Shown here in pieces: positions 26,907 to 36,451 of a DNA stretch of 60,181 nt; the stretch's first letter is position 1; the number at the start of each line of letters is the position of its first letter. Below the pieces are notes generated by a model, which did no database searches, was not told the DNA's origin, and saw nothing but the letters and a program-made list of their open reading frames with translations. The translations under genes were made by a program, and so were the position numbers. The DNA is from Nocardia alni (GTDB lineage Bacteria > Actinomycetota > Actinomycetes > Mycobacteriales > Mycobacteriaceae): NCBI RefSeq assembly GCF_019038435.1, contig NZ_JAGPOX010000046.1:1-60181 (forward strand), in the 5' to 3' direction.

Positions 26907-27692
26907 TCAGCGCAGCACGGTGCGGATCACCAATGTGCGCAGGGGAAGCTCGAATTCGCCATCCGCGGTCTCCGGAATCTCGCGCAGATAACCGGTGACC
27001 CGGCCCAGCAGTTCGGCGCGCTCCCGCGGCGACACCACCAGCGTATGCGAGTGGGTGCCGATCGTGGCAGCGAGCGATTCGGCGGTCCGGCGCTGCGTAT
27101 GCGGGAAGCGATGCTCCGCGAACTCCTGGAACAGCGGGTGCGAGGGCATGCCGCGAGCCACCGTGCGACGGCGGAAAGATGCGCTGTCGATGGATATCCG
27201 CTCCAGCTCGGCCACCCACTCCACCTCGGTGTCGTTCATATTCCACAACGCCGCGAAGACCCCGCCGGGACGCAGCACGCGCGCGATCTCCGGGAACGCA
27301 CGCTCCTGATCGAACCAGTGCAGGGCCTGTCCCACGAGCACCGCGTCCACCGAACCGTCGGGCAGCGGGATGGATTCCGCGGTACCGGCCAGGGCCTCGA
27401 TATCGGGAAGGCGCATCGCGAACGCTGCGCGCATCGCCTCGTCCGGCTCGACCGCCCGCACGCGCGTACCGGCCGCCACCAGCCCCGCCGTCAGCTTGCC
27501 GGTCCCGGCGGCGAGATCCAGCACGTCCGGATCCGCACCGCGCGGACCCAGCGGTTCCAGCGCCCACCGGATCGCCGCCGGCGGATAGTCGGGCCGATGT
27601 TCCTCGTAGGCGGCCGCGGCGGGGCCGAAGGAGCCGGCCCTGCGAGCCCGCAATTCGGCGTCGTCGAGTTCCGGGTCGCTCGCGCTGGTCAC
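26907..27692 (-). CDS. class I SAM-dependent methyltransferase
   Basis: This is a 261-residue protein with motif I LDLAAGTGKLTAGL, the motif II acidic residue in AVEPDEAMR, and VGQALHWFD. The HWF signature is typical of the Methyltransf_11 trans-aconitate/TehB-like group. The GTG at 27692 overlaps the stop of the upstream membrane protein gene by 4 bp (GTGA), so translation is coupled. The much longer open frame on this strand is not used. The substrate is unknown. Confidence 0.88.
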   Translation of the reverse strand: MTSASDPELDDAELRARRAGSFGPAAAAYEEHRPDYPPAAIRWALEPLGPRGADPDVLDLAAGTGKLTAGLVAAGTRVRAVEPDEAMRAAFAMRLPDIEALAGTAESIPLPDGSVDAVLVGQALHWFDQERAFPEIARVLRPGGVFAALWNMNDTEVEWVAELERISIDSASFRRRTVARGMPSHPLFQEFAEHRFPHTQRRTAESLAATIGTHSHTLVVSPRERAELLGRVTGYLREIPETADGEFELPLRTLVIRTVLR

Positions 27693-28237
27693 GAATTCGA
27701 ACTTACCTCGGTGACACTCTGCTCGACGACCTCCTCGACGATGCCCTCCTCGGTCTTGCCGAGCAGCCCGATCTGGGACAACCGACGCGGCGGCTCCCCC
27801 TCGTGGCCCTCCGCCCACGCCTCGGCCACCGACAGCCGGATCAGGCGGCGTGCGACATAGAACAGCAGCGCGGCCAGCGGGAGTTCGCCCAGACAGGCCG
27901 TGAGCAGGGAGACGTACAGGTCGGACGTGTTCCAGTCCATGACGACGTCGAACCAGGCATCGCAGCACAGCAGGGTCGCGGTGACGATGGCCCAGGGAAT
28001 GAAGATGCGGCGGCGCAGCCAGGCCCACAGGGCCGTCATGCCGATAGCGGCAACGAGGAAGCAATCGAACCCGACCCAGGCCACATCCCACTGACGCACC
28101 TCTTGCCGGGACGGCAGGCTGGTGGCCAGATAGACGATCCAGGGGATGAGGAATACGAAGCTGCCGGTCACGACAGCCAAGAACAGCCGGCGCAGATGAA
28201 CCGCGGCGGGATGGTTGGGTGCCAGTCTCAGTGTCAT
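27689..28237 (-). CDS. four-helix membrane protein of unknown function
   Basis: This is a 182-residue protein with four hydrophobic segments (about 17-40, 52-72, 78-98 and 107-128) and a cytoplasmic tail with an acidic stretch (EEGIVEEVVEQSV). The positive RR/RRR clusters beside the membrane segments suggest both termini are inside. It is the first gene of a two-gene operon with a methyltransferase, overlapping it by 4 bp. It resembles small actinobacterial proteins sometimes found with methyltransferases, but I do not recognise a named family. Confidence 0.75.
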   Translation of the reverse strand: MTLRLAPNHPAAVHLRRLFLAVVTGSFVFLIPWIVYLATSLPSRQEVRQWDVAWVGFDCFLVAAIGMTALWAWLRRRIFIPWAIVTATLLCCDAWFDVVMDWNTSDLYVSLLTACLGELPLAALLFYVARRLIRLSVAEAWAEGHEGEPPRRLSQIGLLGKTEEGIVEEVVEQSVTEVSSNS

Positions 28238-28686
28238 ACCCCTACCTCCCTGGCAGGTTCTCGCCCCGGCGAGTCGATGGACGATTCAACCGATAATGCC
28301 TAGTAACCGCTTCGTCAGCCGAATTAATTCCGCTGGTCAGGCGGAACCAGATCACATTCGCCTGCCAACCTGTGCGCGTCACCATCCAGCATCCCATGAG
28401 CAACCGCACCTCGCACGCGCAGACCTCGGCTGGGGGCGCACCCGGACCACTCGGCGCCTTCCTCGGGCGACGCGCTCGCACTGTCCCCGCCCGACGCGAT
28501 GCGGCGCTCGACGAAGGCACACCTGGCACACCCGACGCGGCTGCTGTGCAGGCCCGCGTTCCGGATGCTCATGCCCCACGCCGCCGACGATAATGTCCAT
28601 CGCATTCACGGCACGGTTCGGTCATCGCCCGGCGATCGCATCCGATGTCGACCAGGGTGTTGCCGCCGAAACCGGCCGGGGCTGCC
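28238..28686. other. region without a recognised gene
   Basis: About 450 bp lie between the divergent membrane-protein operon and the tail of the SGNH hydrolase gene. Short frames occur on both strands, for example MSNRTSHAQTS at 28396 on the plus strand. None shows a family motif or a convincing ribosome-binding site. The first 80 bp hold the promoter of the membrane-protein operon. Confidence 0.5.
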
Positions 28687-29322
28687 TCAGCGAATGACGG
28701 GTAGCGCCGATCCCGGCTCGGCCAGCCACAGCAGCCAATTCGGCACGATGAGCGCCGAGAACTCCTCGTATCCGGCCGCGGCGGGGTGGAAACCGTCGCC
28801 CTCGGCGACCGTGCGCATCCAGGCGGTGTTCTCCCGCAACGGCTGATGTACGCGCACATAGGGAATGCCCTGTGCCGCACAGATCTCCGTGAACTGCGCA
28901 TCCAATGCCGCACTGCGGCGGTTGTGTTCGTCGTCGGAGACCGGCGGCGGGGCGACCACGAGTGCGGACCAGCCGCGGTCGGCGGCGCGGCGCAGCATCG
29001 CGGTCAGATTCGCGACCGAATCCTGTTCGGGTACCCGTGTCCGGCCGTCCAGCACGGCGGCGTCGTTGACGCCGAAGGAGAACACCACGCGCGCATCGAG
29101 GCCCTCGATATCGGCCGAGAGGCGCTGCGCGCATTCGGCCTCCCAGCGCACCGCGATATCCGCCGAGGTCTGCCCACGCACGCCGAGGTTGTAATGGGTC
29201 AGCGGCTGACCGGCCGCGATGGCCCGCTGCACGAGCCGACCCGCCCAGCCCAGGCACTGCGGATCACCCACACCGGCCACCAGCGAGTCACCCACGAAGC
29301 AGATTCGGACATCACGGATCAC
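28687..29322 (-). CDS. SGNH/GDSL-type lipase/esterase
   Basis: This is a 211-residue hydrolase from a GTG at 29322. The GDSL block is FVGDSLVAGVG (S13 nucleophile), GVRGQTSAD supplies the oxyanion glycine, FSFGVNDAAV the asparagine, and DGFHPAAAGYEEF the Asp/His pair. There is no signal peptide, so it may act inside the cell. There is no clear Shine-Dalgarno, which would suit a leaderless transcript. It is divergent from the 2OG oxygenase gene across 117 bp. The substrate is unknown. Confidence 0.9.
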   Translation of the reverse strand: MIRDVRICFVGDSLVAGVGDPQCLGWAGRLVQRAIAAGQPLTHYNLGVRGQTSADIAVRWEAECAQRLSADIEGLDARVVFSFGVNDAAVLDGRTRVPEQDSVANLTAMLRRAADRGWSALVVAPPPVSDDEHNRRSAALDAQFTEICAAQGIPYVRVHQPLRENTAWMRTVAEGDGFHPAAAGYEEFSALIVPNWLLWLAEPGSALPVIR

Positions 29323-29439
29323 GGGGGTGATACTCGCACGGACACCTGCGGGACTCACGGTGAAAGCGGGAAATGGCACATCGACGGCAAGCTCGGTAGC
29401 CCATAAGATCGTCCTGGTTCGTCCGGAGGGGAGTTCGTC

Positions 29440-30219
29440 ATGGAAGCGCAGGCGCCGCTGCCGCGGTGGTTCACCGATCTGCTGGCGCATCGCCGCTGGG
29501 TTCACCGGACCCATCCGTTCCCGCACGTGTATGTGCGCGAGGTGTTCGATCGACGCTTCTACGAGCGGCTCGCGGCGGAATTCGAGAAGGTGAGCGACCC
29601 CGCGTCCGGCCTGTTCGGGCCGGTGGCGCAGGGGTACAGCGCGACGGGGGCGAACCTCACCGCGATACGCGACAGTCCGCTGGAGATATTCCTGTCGCGG
29701 GCCTGGCACGACCTGATCGCCGGGGTGGTGGGCGCGCGCGGCGCGGTCACCGGCGATGTCGAGGGCTCGCTGCACCACCACGAGCCGAACAGTCCCCGCG
29801 GCTGGCCGCACAACGATCTGGCCCCGGCATGGTTTCCGGACCGTGTCCCCGGGCCGGGCGAGGTGGGGCTGCCCGCGAAAGATATCGACCTGAAATCCGG
29901 CGCCCGGCCGGACGGCGTGGAGGCGCGCGAGCTGGTGCGCGCAGTGGCGGTGCTGTTCTATCTCGGCAATGGCGACTGGCAGCCGGGCCACGGCGGGGAG
30001 ACCTCGCTGTTCACCGCGCCCGACTCTGCGGCGCCGGAGTCCATGGTCAAGGTTCCGCCGCTGAACAATTCGATGATCGTGTTCGAGTGCGCTCCGCGCA
30101 CGTGGCATACCTTCGCGGGCGGCAACACCGCCGCGCGCAACAGTGTGGTGATGTGGCTGCATCAACCACGTGAGCAGGCGGTACGCCGCTGGGGAGGTAC
30201 CGGAATTGTCGACTGGTGA
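29440..30219 (+). CDS. 2-oxoglutarate/Fe(II)-dependent oxygenase
   Basis: This is a 259-residue oxygenase with the facial triad H124-x-D126 (GWPHND) and H223 (RTWHTF), and R233 for 2-oxoglutarate binding. The region LFYLGNGDWQPGHGGETSLF is typical of prolyl-hydroxylase-like members. A preceding HHHEPN stretch may contribute to the substrate pocket. It starts at an ATG with GGAGGGG upstream and overlaps the SDR gene downstream by 14 bp, so the products are probably made together. The substrate, whether peptide, sugar or small molecule, is not evident. Confidence 0.87.
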   Translation: MEAQAPLPRWFTDLLAHRRWVHRTHPFPHVYVREVFDRRFYERLAAEFEKVSDPASGLFGPVAQGYSATGANLTAIRDSPLEIFLSRAWHDLIAGVVGARGAVTGDVEGSLHHHEPNSPRGWPHNDLAPAWFPDRVPGPGEVGLPAKDIDLKSGARPDGVEARELVRAVAVLFYLGNGDWQPGHGGETSLFTAPDSAAPESMVKVPPLNNSMIVFECAPRTWHTFAGGNTAARNSVVMWLHQPREQAVRRWGGTGIVDW

Positions 30220-30994
30220 TCAGCGCCGGGTCGTGCTTCTGACCGGGGCCGGCGGGCTGCTGGGCAATGCGTTCTGTCAGGCGTACTCCCAGCAGTACGA
30301 CATCGTCGCGGTCTGCCGCACCCGGGTGCCCGGGGTGCCCTCGCAGCAGGAGTGGTTCATCGATCCGCTGGCGCCGCAGGATCCCGTGCCCGAGAACGAG
30401 TCCCGGGTGTTCGTGGTACGCGCGGATCTGACCCGCGCCGGTGAGGTGGAGCGCGTGGTGGATATCGCGCTGGCCCGCTACGGCGCCGTGGATCTGCTGG
30501 TGAACAATGCCGCGTACTGGCGGCACACCCCGAACGGCATGGTCGACGGCGAGACCGCGCTGGAGGAGTTCGAACCGCACTTCGCGATGAATGTCGGTGT
30601 GCCATTGCGGTTGTCGACGCGGCTGGCGCAGCGATGCTGGCTGCATACCGGCCCGCAGAACCGGGACCGCGGTCGCAATATCGTCAACGTGTCGAGCCTG
30701 TCGGGTTCCCGGGTGTATCCCGGCGGTCAGGCGCTCTACGCGGCGTCCAAGGCGGCGCTGGAGCACCTCACCCGGCATCAGGCCGCCGAATTCGCCGAAT
30801 TCGGGGTGCGGGTCAATGCCATCGCACCCGACGCCTTCCCCGCGAACGTGCCGACCCTCCGGGTGGCCGCCTCCATCGTCGAAATCGACGGTGGCACCAT
30901 GAACGGCGATGTATTCGGAATCGCCGCACGGGAGGCACAGGACCCCGAACCGGAGACGCAGCCGGAACCGGCCGCCGGCCGGCACGGGAGATGA
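30206..30994 (+). CDS. short-chain dehydrogenase/reductase (SDR)
   Basis: This is a protein of about 262 residues. The start is read as TTG at 30206, with GGGGAGG 8 bases upstream inside the previous gene; a GTG at 30170 has no such signal. The NAD(P)-binding site reads LLTGAGGLLGNAF, and the catalytic residues are in NVSSLSGSRVYPGG and YAASK, with NNAA also present. The C-terminus ends in a disordered stretch rich in Pro and Glu. It overlaps the 2OG oxygenase by 14 bp and is the second gene of that unit. Confidence 0.86.
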   Translation: MSTGDQRRVVLLTGAGGLLGNAFCQAYSQQYDIVAVCRTRVPGVPSQQEWFIDPLAPQDPVPENESRVFVVRADLTRAGEVERVVDIALARYGAVDLLVNNAAYWRHTPNGMVDGETALEEFEPHFAMNVGVPLRLSTRLAQRCWLHTGPQNRDRGRNIVNVSSLSGSRVYPGGQALYAASKAALEHLTRHQAAEFAEFGVRVNAIAPDAFPANVPTLRVAASIVEIDGGTMNGDVFGIAAREAQDPEPETQPEPAAGRHGR

Positions 30995-31106
30995 GCGTCA
31001 CGTCACGGCGTGTTGCCTCCGGCAGGCCAGGTAGCCTCCTGCATACTCACAGCTAGTCGACCGAGAGGACCGACGCAGCTCCTCGATCCGAAAGTGCCGA
31101 AACGAC

Positions 31107-33479
31107 ATGCGAGTCGACGGGCGGGAGATCCCGGTCTCGGGCAGCCTCCTGCAACCACGAAACCGCCGCACCAGCGATATTCTGCGCGTGATCGCGTCCG
31201 CGGTGCTGGTGGCGCTGGTCGTGGCGGGCTCGCTGATCACCCGGTCGCGCTGGGAGGCCCTGGAACGGTCGGTCTCCGGCATTCTCGGCATCCTGACGCC
31301 CGAGCAGTCCAATATCGTTTATCTGTCATACGGCATCGCTATTCTGGCGCTACCGTTCGCGATCCTGGTCCGGTTGATCTTCCGCTGGCAGTGGAAGCTG
31401 CTCGGCGGATACCTCGCGGCCGGGCTGATCGCCGTGCTGGCACTGTCGATCACCGGCACCGGGATCTCCGGGCCGCGCTGGCACCTCGGCCAACCACGAC
31501 AACTCAATACCTTCCTGTCCCAGTTCCTGGACGATCCGCGCTGGATCGCGATGCTGGCCGCGGTGCTGACGGTGGCCAGTCCGTGGCTACCGGCCTCTTG
31601 GCGGCGCTGGTGGTGGGCGCTGCTGCTGGTGTTCGTACCCCTGCACCTGTTCGTCAGCCTGGTGGTCCCCTCCCGGGCCATGCTGGGCCTGGCGGTCGGC
31701 TGGCTGGTCGGTGCGGTGATCGCGCTGGTCGTGGGCACGCCCGCACTCGAGGTGCCGCTGGACGACGCGGTACGGGTGCTGGCGCGGCGCGGATATACCG
31801 TCACCGCGGTGCGAGTGGTCCGCCCGGCCGGGCCCGGGCCGTTGCTGCTGTCGGTCGACACCGGACCGGACCATCGGCTGACGGTGGAGCTGTACGGGCA
31901 GAACCAGCGCAGCCGCGGCATGCTGCGTCAGCTGCGGCGGTGGGTGGCCTTCCGCAGCAGCGAGCGAACCCCGGCCTTCGCCTCGATGCGCCGCAGCGTG
32001 GAACATCGCGCGCTGATGGGCATCGCGATCGGGGATCTGGGTCTGGCCAGCAATAAGCCGCTGACCGTCGCCGCGCTCGAGCGTGGCTGGATGCTGTACG
32101 CGCACACCGTGCCCCGGGGCAATGTGCTGGCGCAATCGCACGGCGACGCCGTCCATCTGCAGGTGTGGCAGGCGCTGGCGAATATGCATCGCGCCCAGAT
32201 CTCGCACGGGGATCTGCGCGCCGACGAGATCCGCGTGGTGGACGGCCGGGCGCTGTTCGGCGGATTCTCCGCGGCCGAATTCGGCGCCTACGGCACGCGA
32301 TTCCAGGCCGATGTCGCGCAGTTGCTGCTGACCACCGGATCGCTGTTCGGGGCGGAATCGGCGGTGCGCACCGCGATCGGCGCACTGGGCGAGCAGTCGG
32401 TGGTGGATGCCTCGCGGCGACTGACGAAGACGGCGATGCCCAGGCTGCTGCGCTCCTCGGTCCCGGACGCGGGCGAGGTGATGGCGGCGATGCGCGACGA
32501 GGTGTTGCGCCAGACCGACGAGGACCGCATCGAGGCCGCGCGCACCACGCGGTTCTCCCGCAACCAGATCATCCAGCTGGTGCTACTGATCGCCCTGGTG
32601 TACGTGGCGTATCCGTACATCAGTCAGGTGCCGACCTTCTTCACCGAACTGCGCTCGGCGAACTGGTGGTGGGGCCTGCTGGGTCTGACGGTGTCGGCGC
32701 TGACCTATATCGGTGCGGCGATGGCGCTGTGGGGATGCGCGGGTGAATCGGTGAATCCGCGCAACCTGCTGCTGATGCAGATCGCCAATACCTTCGCCGC
32801 GACGACCACCCCGGCCGGAGTGGGCGGTCTCGCGCTGAGCGTGCGGTTCTTGCAGCGCAGCGGCCTGGGCGCGGTCAAGGCGACCGCGGCGGTGGCGTTG
32901 CAGCAGGCGGTGCAGGTGATCACGCACGTGGTGCTGCTGGTCATATTCAGCGTGGCGGCGGGCGTTTCGACGAACCTGGCGCATTTCGTGCCGAGCGCCA
33001 CGGTGCTGTACCTGGCGGCCGGCGCCCTGCTGGGCGCGGTGGGCATCGCCCTGTTCGTACCCAAGGTGCGCCGCTGGCTGCGTGTCGAGGTGCGCCCGCA
33101 GCTGGCCGAGGTCGTCGCCGAATTGCGCACGCTCGCACACGAACCCAAGCGCCTGCTGATGATCGTGCTGGGCTGCGCCTCGATCACGCTCGGCGCGGCC
33201 GGGGCGCTGTGGGCCTCGACCGAGGCGTTCGGCGGGCACACCACCTTCGTCACGGTCACCGTCGTGACCATGATCGGCGGCACGCTGGCCTCGGCCGCGC
33301 CGACCCCGGGCGGTGTCGGCGCGGTGGAGGCCGCCCTCATCGGCGGTCTGGCCGCATTCGGCGTCTCGGCCGCCATCGGCGTGCCAGCCGTCCTGCTCTA
33401 CCGCGTCCTGACCTGCTGGCTCCCGGTCTTCTGCGGCTGGCCGATCATGCGCTGGATGACCACCAACGACATGATCTGA
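31107..33479 (+). CDS. flippase-type (LPG synthase TM domain) membrane protein with a degenerate kinase-like domain
   Basis: This is a 790-residue protein in three parts. The N-terminal part (about 1-215) has around five to six membrane segments. The middle (about 230-465) is soluble and kinase-like, with HGDLRADEIRV (from H367) but FGGFSAAEFG where a DFG motif is expected, so phosphotransfer is doubtful. The C-terminal part (about 485-790) has a set of membrane helices matching the lysylphosphatidylglycerol synthase transmembrane/UPF0104 flippase domain, with TTTPAGVGGLALSVRFLQ and TPGGVGAVEAALIGG as its signature loops. It probably moves or binds lipids at the cytoplasmic membrane. The substrate is unknown. 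Confidence 0.84.
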   Translation: MRVDGREIPVSGSLLQPRNRRTSDILRVIASAVLVALVVAGSLITRSRWEALERSVSGILGILTPEQSNIVYLSYGIAILALPFAILVRLIFRWQWKLLGGYLAAGLIAVLALSITGTGISGPRWHLGQPRQLNTFLSQFLDDPRWIAMLAAVLTVASPWLPASWRRWWWALLLVFVPLHLFVSLVVPSRAMLGLAVGWLVGAVIALVVGTPALEVPLDDAVRVLARRGYTVTAVRVVRPAGPGPLLLSVDTGPDHRLTVELYGQNQRSRGMLRQLRRWVAFRSSERTPAFASMRRSVEHRALMGIAIGDLGLASNKPLTVAALERGWMLYAHTVPRGNVLAQSHGDAVHLQVWQALANMHRAQISHGDLRADEIRVVDGRALFGGFSAAEFGAYGTRFQADVAQLLLTTGSLFGAESAVRTAIGALGEQSVVDASRRLTKTAMPRLLRSSVPDAGEVMAAMRDEVLRQTDEDRIEAARTTRFSRNQIIQLVLLIALVYVAYPYISQVPTFFTELRSANWWWGLLGLTVSALTYIGAAMALWGCAGESVNPRNLLLMQIANTFAATTTPAGVGGLALSVRFLQRSGLGAVKATAAVALQQAVQVITHVVLLVIFSVAAGVSTNLAHFVPSATVLYLAAGALLGAVGIALFVPKVRRWLRVEVRPQLAEVVAELRTLAHEPKRLLMIVLGCASITLGAAGALWASTEAFGGHTTFVTVTVVTMIGGTLASAAPTPGGVGAVEAALIGGLAAFGVSAAIGVPAVLLYRVLTCWLPVFCGWPIMRWMTTNDMI

Positions 33480-33492
33480 CGGGTCATGCTGT

Positions 33493-34464
33493 TCAGGCGA
33501 GCATCGAGGCCAAACGAGAATTGATCAGGGATTCGGCCTCGGCGACCATGCGGGTGATCAGTTCGGCGCAGGTCGGGATGTCGTGGATGAGGCCCTGGAC
33601 CTGGCCGGCGGACCAGATGCCCGCGTCCAGATCCCCCTCCTCGAACACACGGCGGCCGCGAGCCCCGGCGACCAGATCGCGGACGTCCTCGAACTTGCCT
33701 CCGGCCTTTTCGATCTCGACGACCTTGCGGCTGATCTCGTTGTCCGCCACGCGCGCGGTGTTGTGCATCGTGCGGAAGATGAGCTGGGTGTCGCGCTCGG
33801 TATGGGCGACGATGCGCTCCTTGACCTTCTGATGCACTGCGGATTCCTGTGTGCACAGGAAGCGGGTGCCCATGTTGACCCCGTCCGCGCCCAGGGACAG
33901 CGCCGCGACCAGGCCACGGGCATCCGCGATGCCGCCGGAGGCGACGATCGGGATCTCCAGCGCCCGTGCGGCGGCGGGGATCAGGATCAGGCCGGGCACA
34001 TCGTCCTCGCCCGGATGCCCGGCGCATTCGAACCCGTCGATGGATACGCCGTCGACGCCGATCTTCTGGGCCTTGAGCGCATGCCGCACGCTGGTGCACT
34101 TGTGCAGAACCTTGATTCCGGCGGCCCGGTACGCGGGCAGGAAGGGCTCCGGGTTGCTGCCCGCGGTCTCGACGATCTTCACCCCGGACTCGATGATCGC
34201 CTCGACATACCGCTGGTACGGCGGCGGGTTGATCGAGGGCAGGATCGTCACGTTCACGCCGAACGGCTTGTCGGTCAGCTCGCGGGTGCGGGCGATCTCG
34301 CGGCGCAGATCGTCCGGGGTGGGCTGGGTGAGCGCGGTGATGAAACCGAGGCCGCCGGCATCGGCGACGGCCGCGACGAGTTCGGCACGGCCGACCCACA
34401 TCATGCCGCCCTGCACGATCGGGTGTTCGACACCGAACGTCTCGGTGAACCTGGTGCGCAACAT
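33493..34464 (-). CDS. nitronate monooxygenase (FMN)
   Basis: This is a 323-residue TIM-barrel flavoenzyme starting at MLRTRFTETFGVEHPIVQGG (ATG at 34464, with AGGAGG upstream). The FMN-binding landmarks are QGGMMWVG, the DGFECAGHPG loop and VASGGIADARGLVAAL. The histidine in GFECAGH is the usual catalytic position. It oxidises nitronates such as propionate-3-nitronate, or acts as an enoyl reductase-like FMN protein. It is convergent with the flippase gene and divergent from the acyl-CoA ligase. Confidence 0.92.
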   Translation of the reverse strand: MLRTRFTETFGVEHPIVQGGMMWVGRAELVAAVADAGGLGFITALTQPTPDDLRREIARTRELTDKPFGVNVTILPSINPPPYQRYVEAIIESGVKIVETAGSNPEPFLPAYRAAGIKVLHKCTSVRHALKAQKIGVDGVSIDGFECAGHPGEDDVPGLILIPAAARALEIPIVASGGIADARGLVAALSLGADGVNMGTRFLCTQESAVHQKVKERIVAHTERDTQLIFRTMHNTARVADNEISRKVVEIEKAGGKFEDVRDLVAGARGRRVFEEGDLDAGIWSAGQVQGLIHDIPTCAELITRMVAEAESLINSRLASMLA

Positions 34465-34774
34465 CGGTGTCCTCCTACGGTCCGGATGCCGTCGATAGTG
34501 GCATGCGGCGGATGGCGCGGACAAGCCCGATGTGAGTCCAAGTTTGCGTTATAGCCTATGAATACCTTCGAGATACAGGTGTCCGAAAGAGCTGGAAAAT
34601 CAACTAACTATGCATCTGAACTGCTGATTAGTACGATGAGAAGATCTTCATCGATCTTTCTCTGTAACCCTTGTCACGCCAAAAAGTTAGCTGGTATTCT
34701 CAATCGTGTTCCGCCGTGGACGCCGCCGGGGTAGGCCGGTGCGCGCCAGCGGCGGTTCCGAAGGGAGTTCGTGC
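34465..34774. promoter_or_regulatory. AT-rich divergent promoter region
   Basis: These 310 bp separate the nitronate monooxygenase and acyl-CoA ligase genes and are clearly AT-richer than the flanks from 34535 to 34715. A perfect 10-bp palindrome, GAAGATCTTC, lies near 34638-34647 within a GATGA...TCATC context. No gene was recognised. Confidence 0.5.
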
Positions 34775-36346
34775 ATGACCACCGGCGCCCAGTCGCTCAC
34801 CGAGCCCATCCGGTCCAGGCGCAACCACTGGAACAATCAGGTCGCCGTCCACGCGGCGATGCGCCCGGATACGGTGGCATTCCGCTTCAAGGGGCAGGAC
34901 ACCACGTGGAAGCAGTTCCACGAGCGGTCGCAGCGGTTCGCCGACGCGCTGTCCCGGCGCGGGGTCGGGCTGGGCGATCGGGTGCTGCTGCTGGCGCTGA
35001 ACTACACCGAATACATCGAGGCGGTCTTCGGCATCAACGCGCTGGGCGCGATCGCGGTGCCGGTGAATTTCCGGCTGACCCCGCCGGAGGTCGCGTACAT
35101 CGTCGCCGACTCGGGCGCGAAGGCCATCGTCACCGACACCCTGCTCGCCCCGCTGGCCACCGGCGTGATGGGGCAGGCCGCAGCGCTCGAGACCTGCGTC
35201 GTCATCGGCGGCAGGAGCGGTGACGGCGTCCTCGGATATGACGAACTCCTGGCCGAGCAGGGCGAGGGCCATGTGCCGCTGGACATTCCGGAGGACACCC
35301 CGGCGCTGATCATGTACACCTCGGGCACCACGGGCAGCCCCAAGGGCGCGGTGCTGACCTACGAGAATATGAACGCCCAGGCGCTGACCTGTATCCGTGC
35401 CATGGAATTGGACGGCGAGGCGATCGGCTTCTGTACCTCGCCGCTGTTCCACATCGCCGGACTCGGCAGTCTCACACCGTATTTCATGCTCGGCGGCACC
35501 ACCGTTCTGCATCCGCTGGGCGCCTTCGACGCGGGCGAATGGCTCGACGCGGTCGAGCGCGAGCGGGCCACCGCGGCCTTCTGCGTCCCCGTGCAGTGGC
35601 AGATGATCTGCGAGGATCCGACGCTCGGGCAGCGGGATCTGGCGCTGCGGATGCTGTGCTGGGGCGCGGCGCCCGCGTCGGACACCGTGCTGCGGGCGAT
35701 GGCCGAGCGCTTCCCGGACGCGCGCAACGTCGCGGTGTTCGGCCAGACCGAGATGTCGCCGATCACCTGCGTACTGGACGGCAAGGACGCGATCCGCAAG
35801 CTGGGTTCGGTCGGCAAGCCCATCCCCACCATCGCCGCGCGCATCGTCGACGACGAGATGAACGATGTCGCACCCGGAGAGATCGGCGAGATCGTCTATC
35901 GCGGACCGACCCTCATGCGGGGCTATTGGAACAAGCCCGAGGCGACCGCGGAGGCCTTCGCCGGCGGCTGGTTCCACTCCGGGGATCTGGTCCGCCAGGA
36001 CGAGGAGGGCTTCGTCTACGTGGTGGACCGCAAGAAGGACATGATCATCTCCGGGGGTGAGAACATCTACTGCGCCGAGGTGGAGAACGTGCTGTTCGCG
36101 CACCCCAAGATTCACGAGGCCGCGGTCGTCGGCCGCACGCACGAGAAGTGGGGCGAGGTCCCGGTGGCGATTGTCGCCCTGACCGATTCGGACGACTCGC
36201 TGACGCTCGAAGAACTCACCCCCTTCCTCAACGAGAACCTGGCCCGCTATAAGCACCCCAAGGATCTGGTGATCGTGTCCGAACTACCGCGAAACGCCAG
36301 CGGAAAGGTCGTCAAGCTCCAGCTCCGCAAGGATTACTCGGCCTAA
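34775..36346 (+). CDS. fatty-acid--CoA ligase (FadD5-like AMP-binding enzyme)
   Basis: This is a 523-residue ANL-family enzyme from the ATG at 34775 (MTTGAQSLTEPIRSRRNHWN). The P-loop is YTSGTTGSPKGA, the A5 motif is VAVFGQTEMSP, A7 is HSGDL and the A10 lysine is in NASGKVVKLQLRK. It activates a carboxylic acid to its acyl-CoA. Length and the N-terminal pattern resemble FadD5, but that name is tentative. Unlike the FAAL at 44389 it has the standard DRKKDMIISGGENIY hinge of CoA ligases. The substrate chain length is unknown. Confidence 0.93.
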   Translation: MTTGAQSLTEPIRSRRNHWNNQVAVHAAMRPDTVAFRFKGQDTTWKQFHERSQRFADALSRRGVGLGDRVLLLALNYTEYIEAVFGINALGAIAVPVNFRLTPPEVAYIVADSGAKAIVTDTLLAPLATGVMGQAAALETCVVIGGRSGDGVLGYDELLAEQGEGHVPLDIPEDTPALIMYTSGTTGSPKGAVLTYENMNAQALTCIRAMELDGEAIGFCTSPLFHIAGLGSLTPYFMLGGTTVLHPLGAFDAGEWLDAVERERATAAFCVPVQWQMICEDPTLGQRDLALRMLCWGAAPASDTVLRAMAERFPDARNVAVFGQTEMSPITCVLDGKDAIRKLGSVGKPIPTIAARIVDDEMNDVAPGEIGEIVYRGPTLMRGYWNKPEATAEAFAGGWFHSGDLVRQDEEGFVYVVDRKKDMIISGGENIYCAEVENVLFAHPKIHEAAVVGRTHEKWGEVPVAIVALTDSDDSLTLEELTPFLNENLARYKHPKDLVIVSELPRNASGKVVKLQLRKDYSA

Positions 36347-36451
36347 CGCCCGGCATGCCGCCGCATCCGATTTCCGCGGCGGAGGCGGATTCGACACCCG
36401 GAAAGGCCACAGTGTGCCTATTCTCTCTTGTCGTAGTCGCAAGGAGGTTTC

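Noticed and set aside
28324..28609. Cys-containing short frames on the minus strand as a possible WhiB-type gene
   Set aside because: The four-cysteine WhiB pattern and the conserved tryptophan-rich turn are absent.
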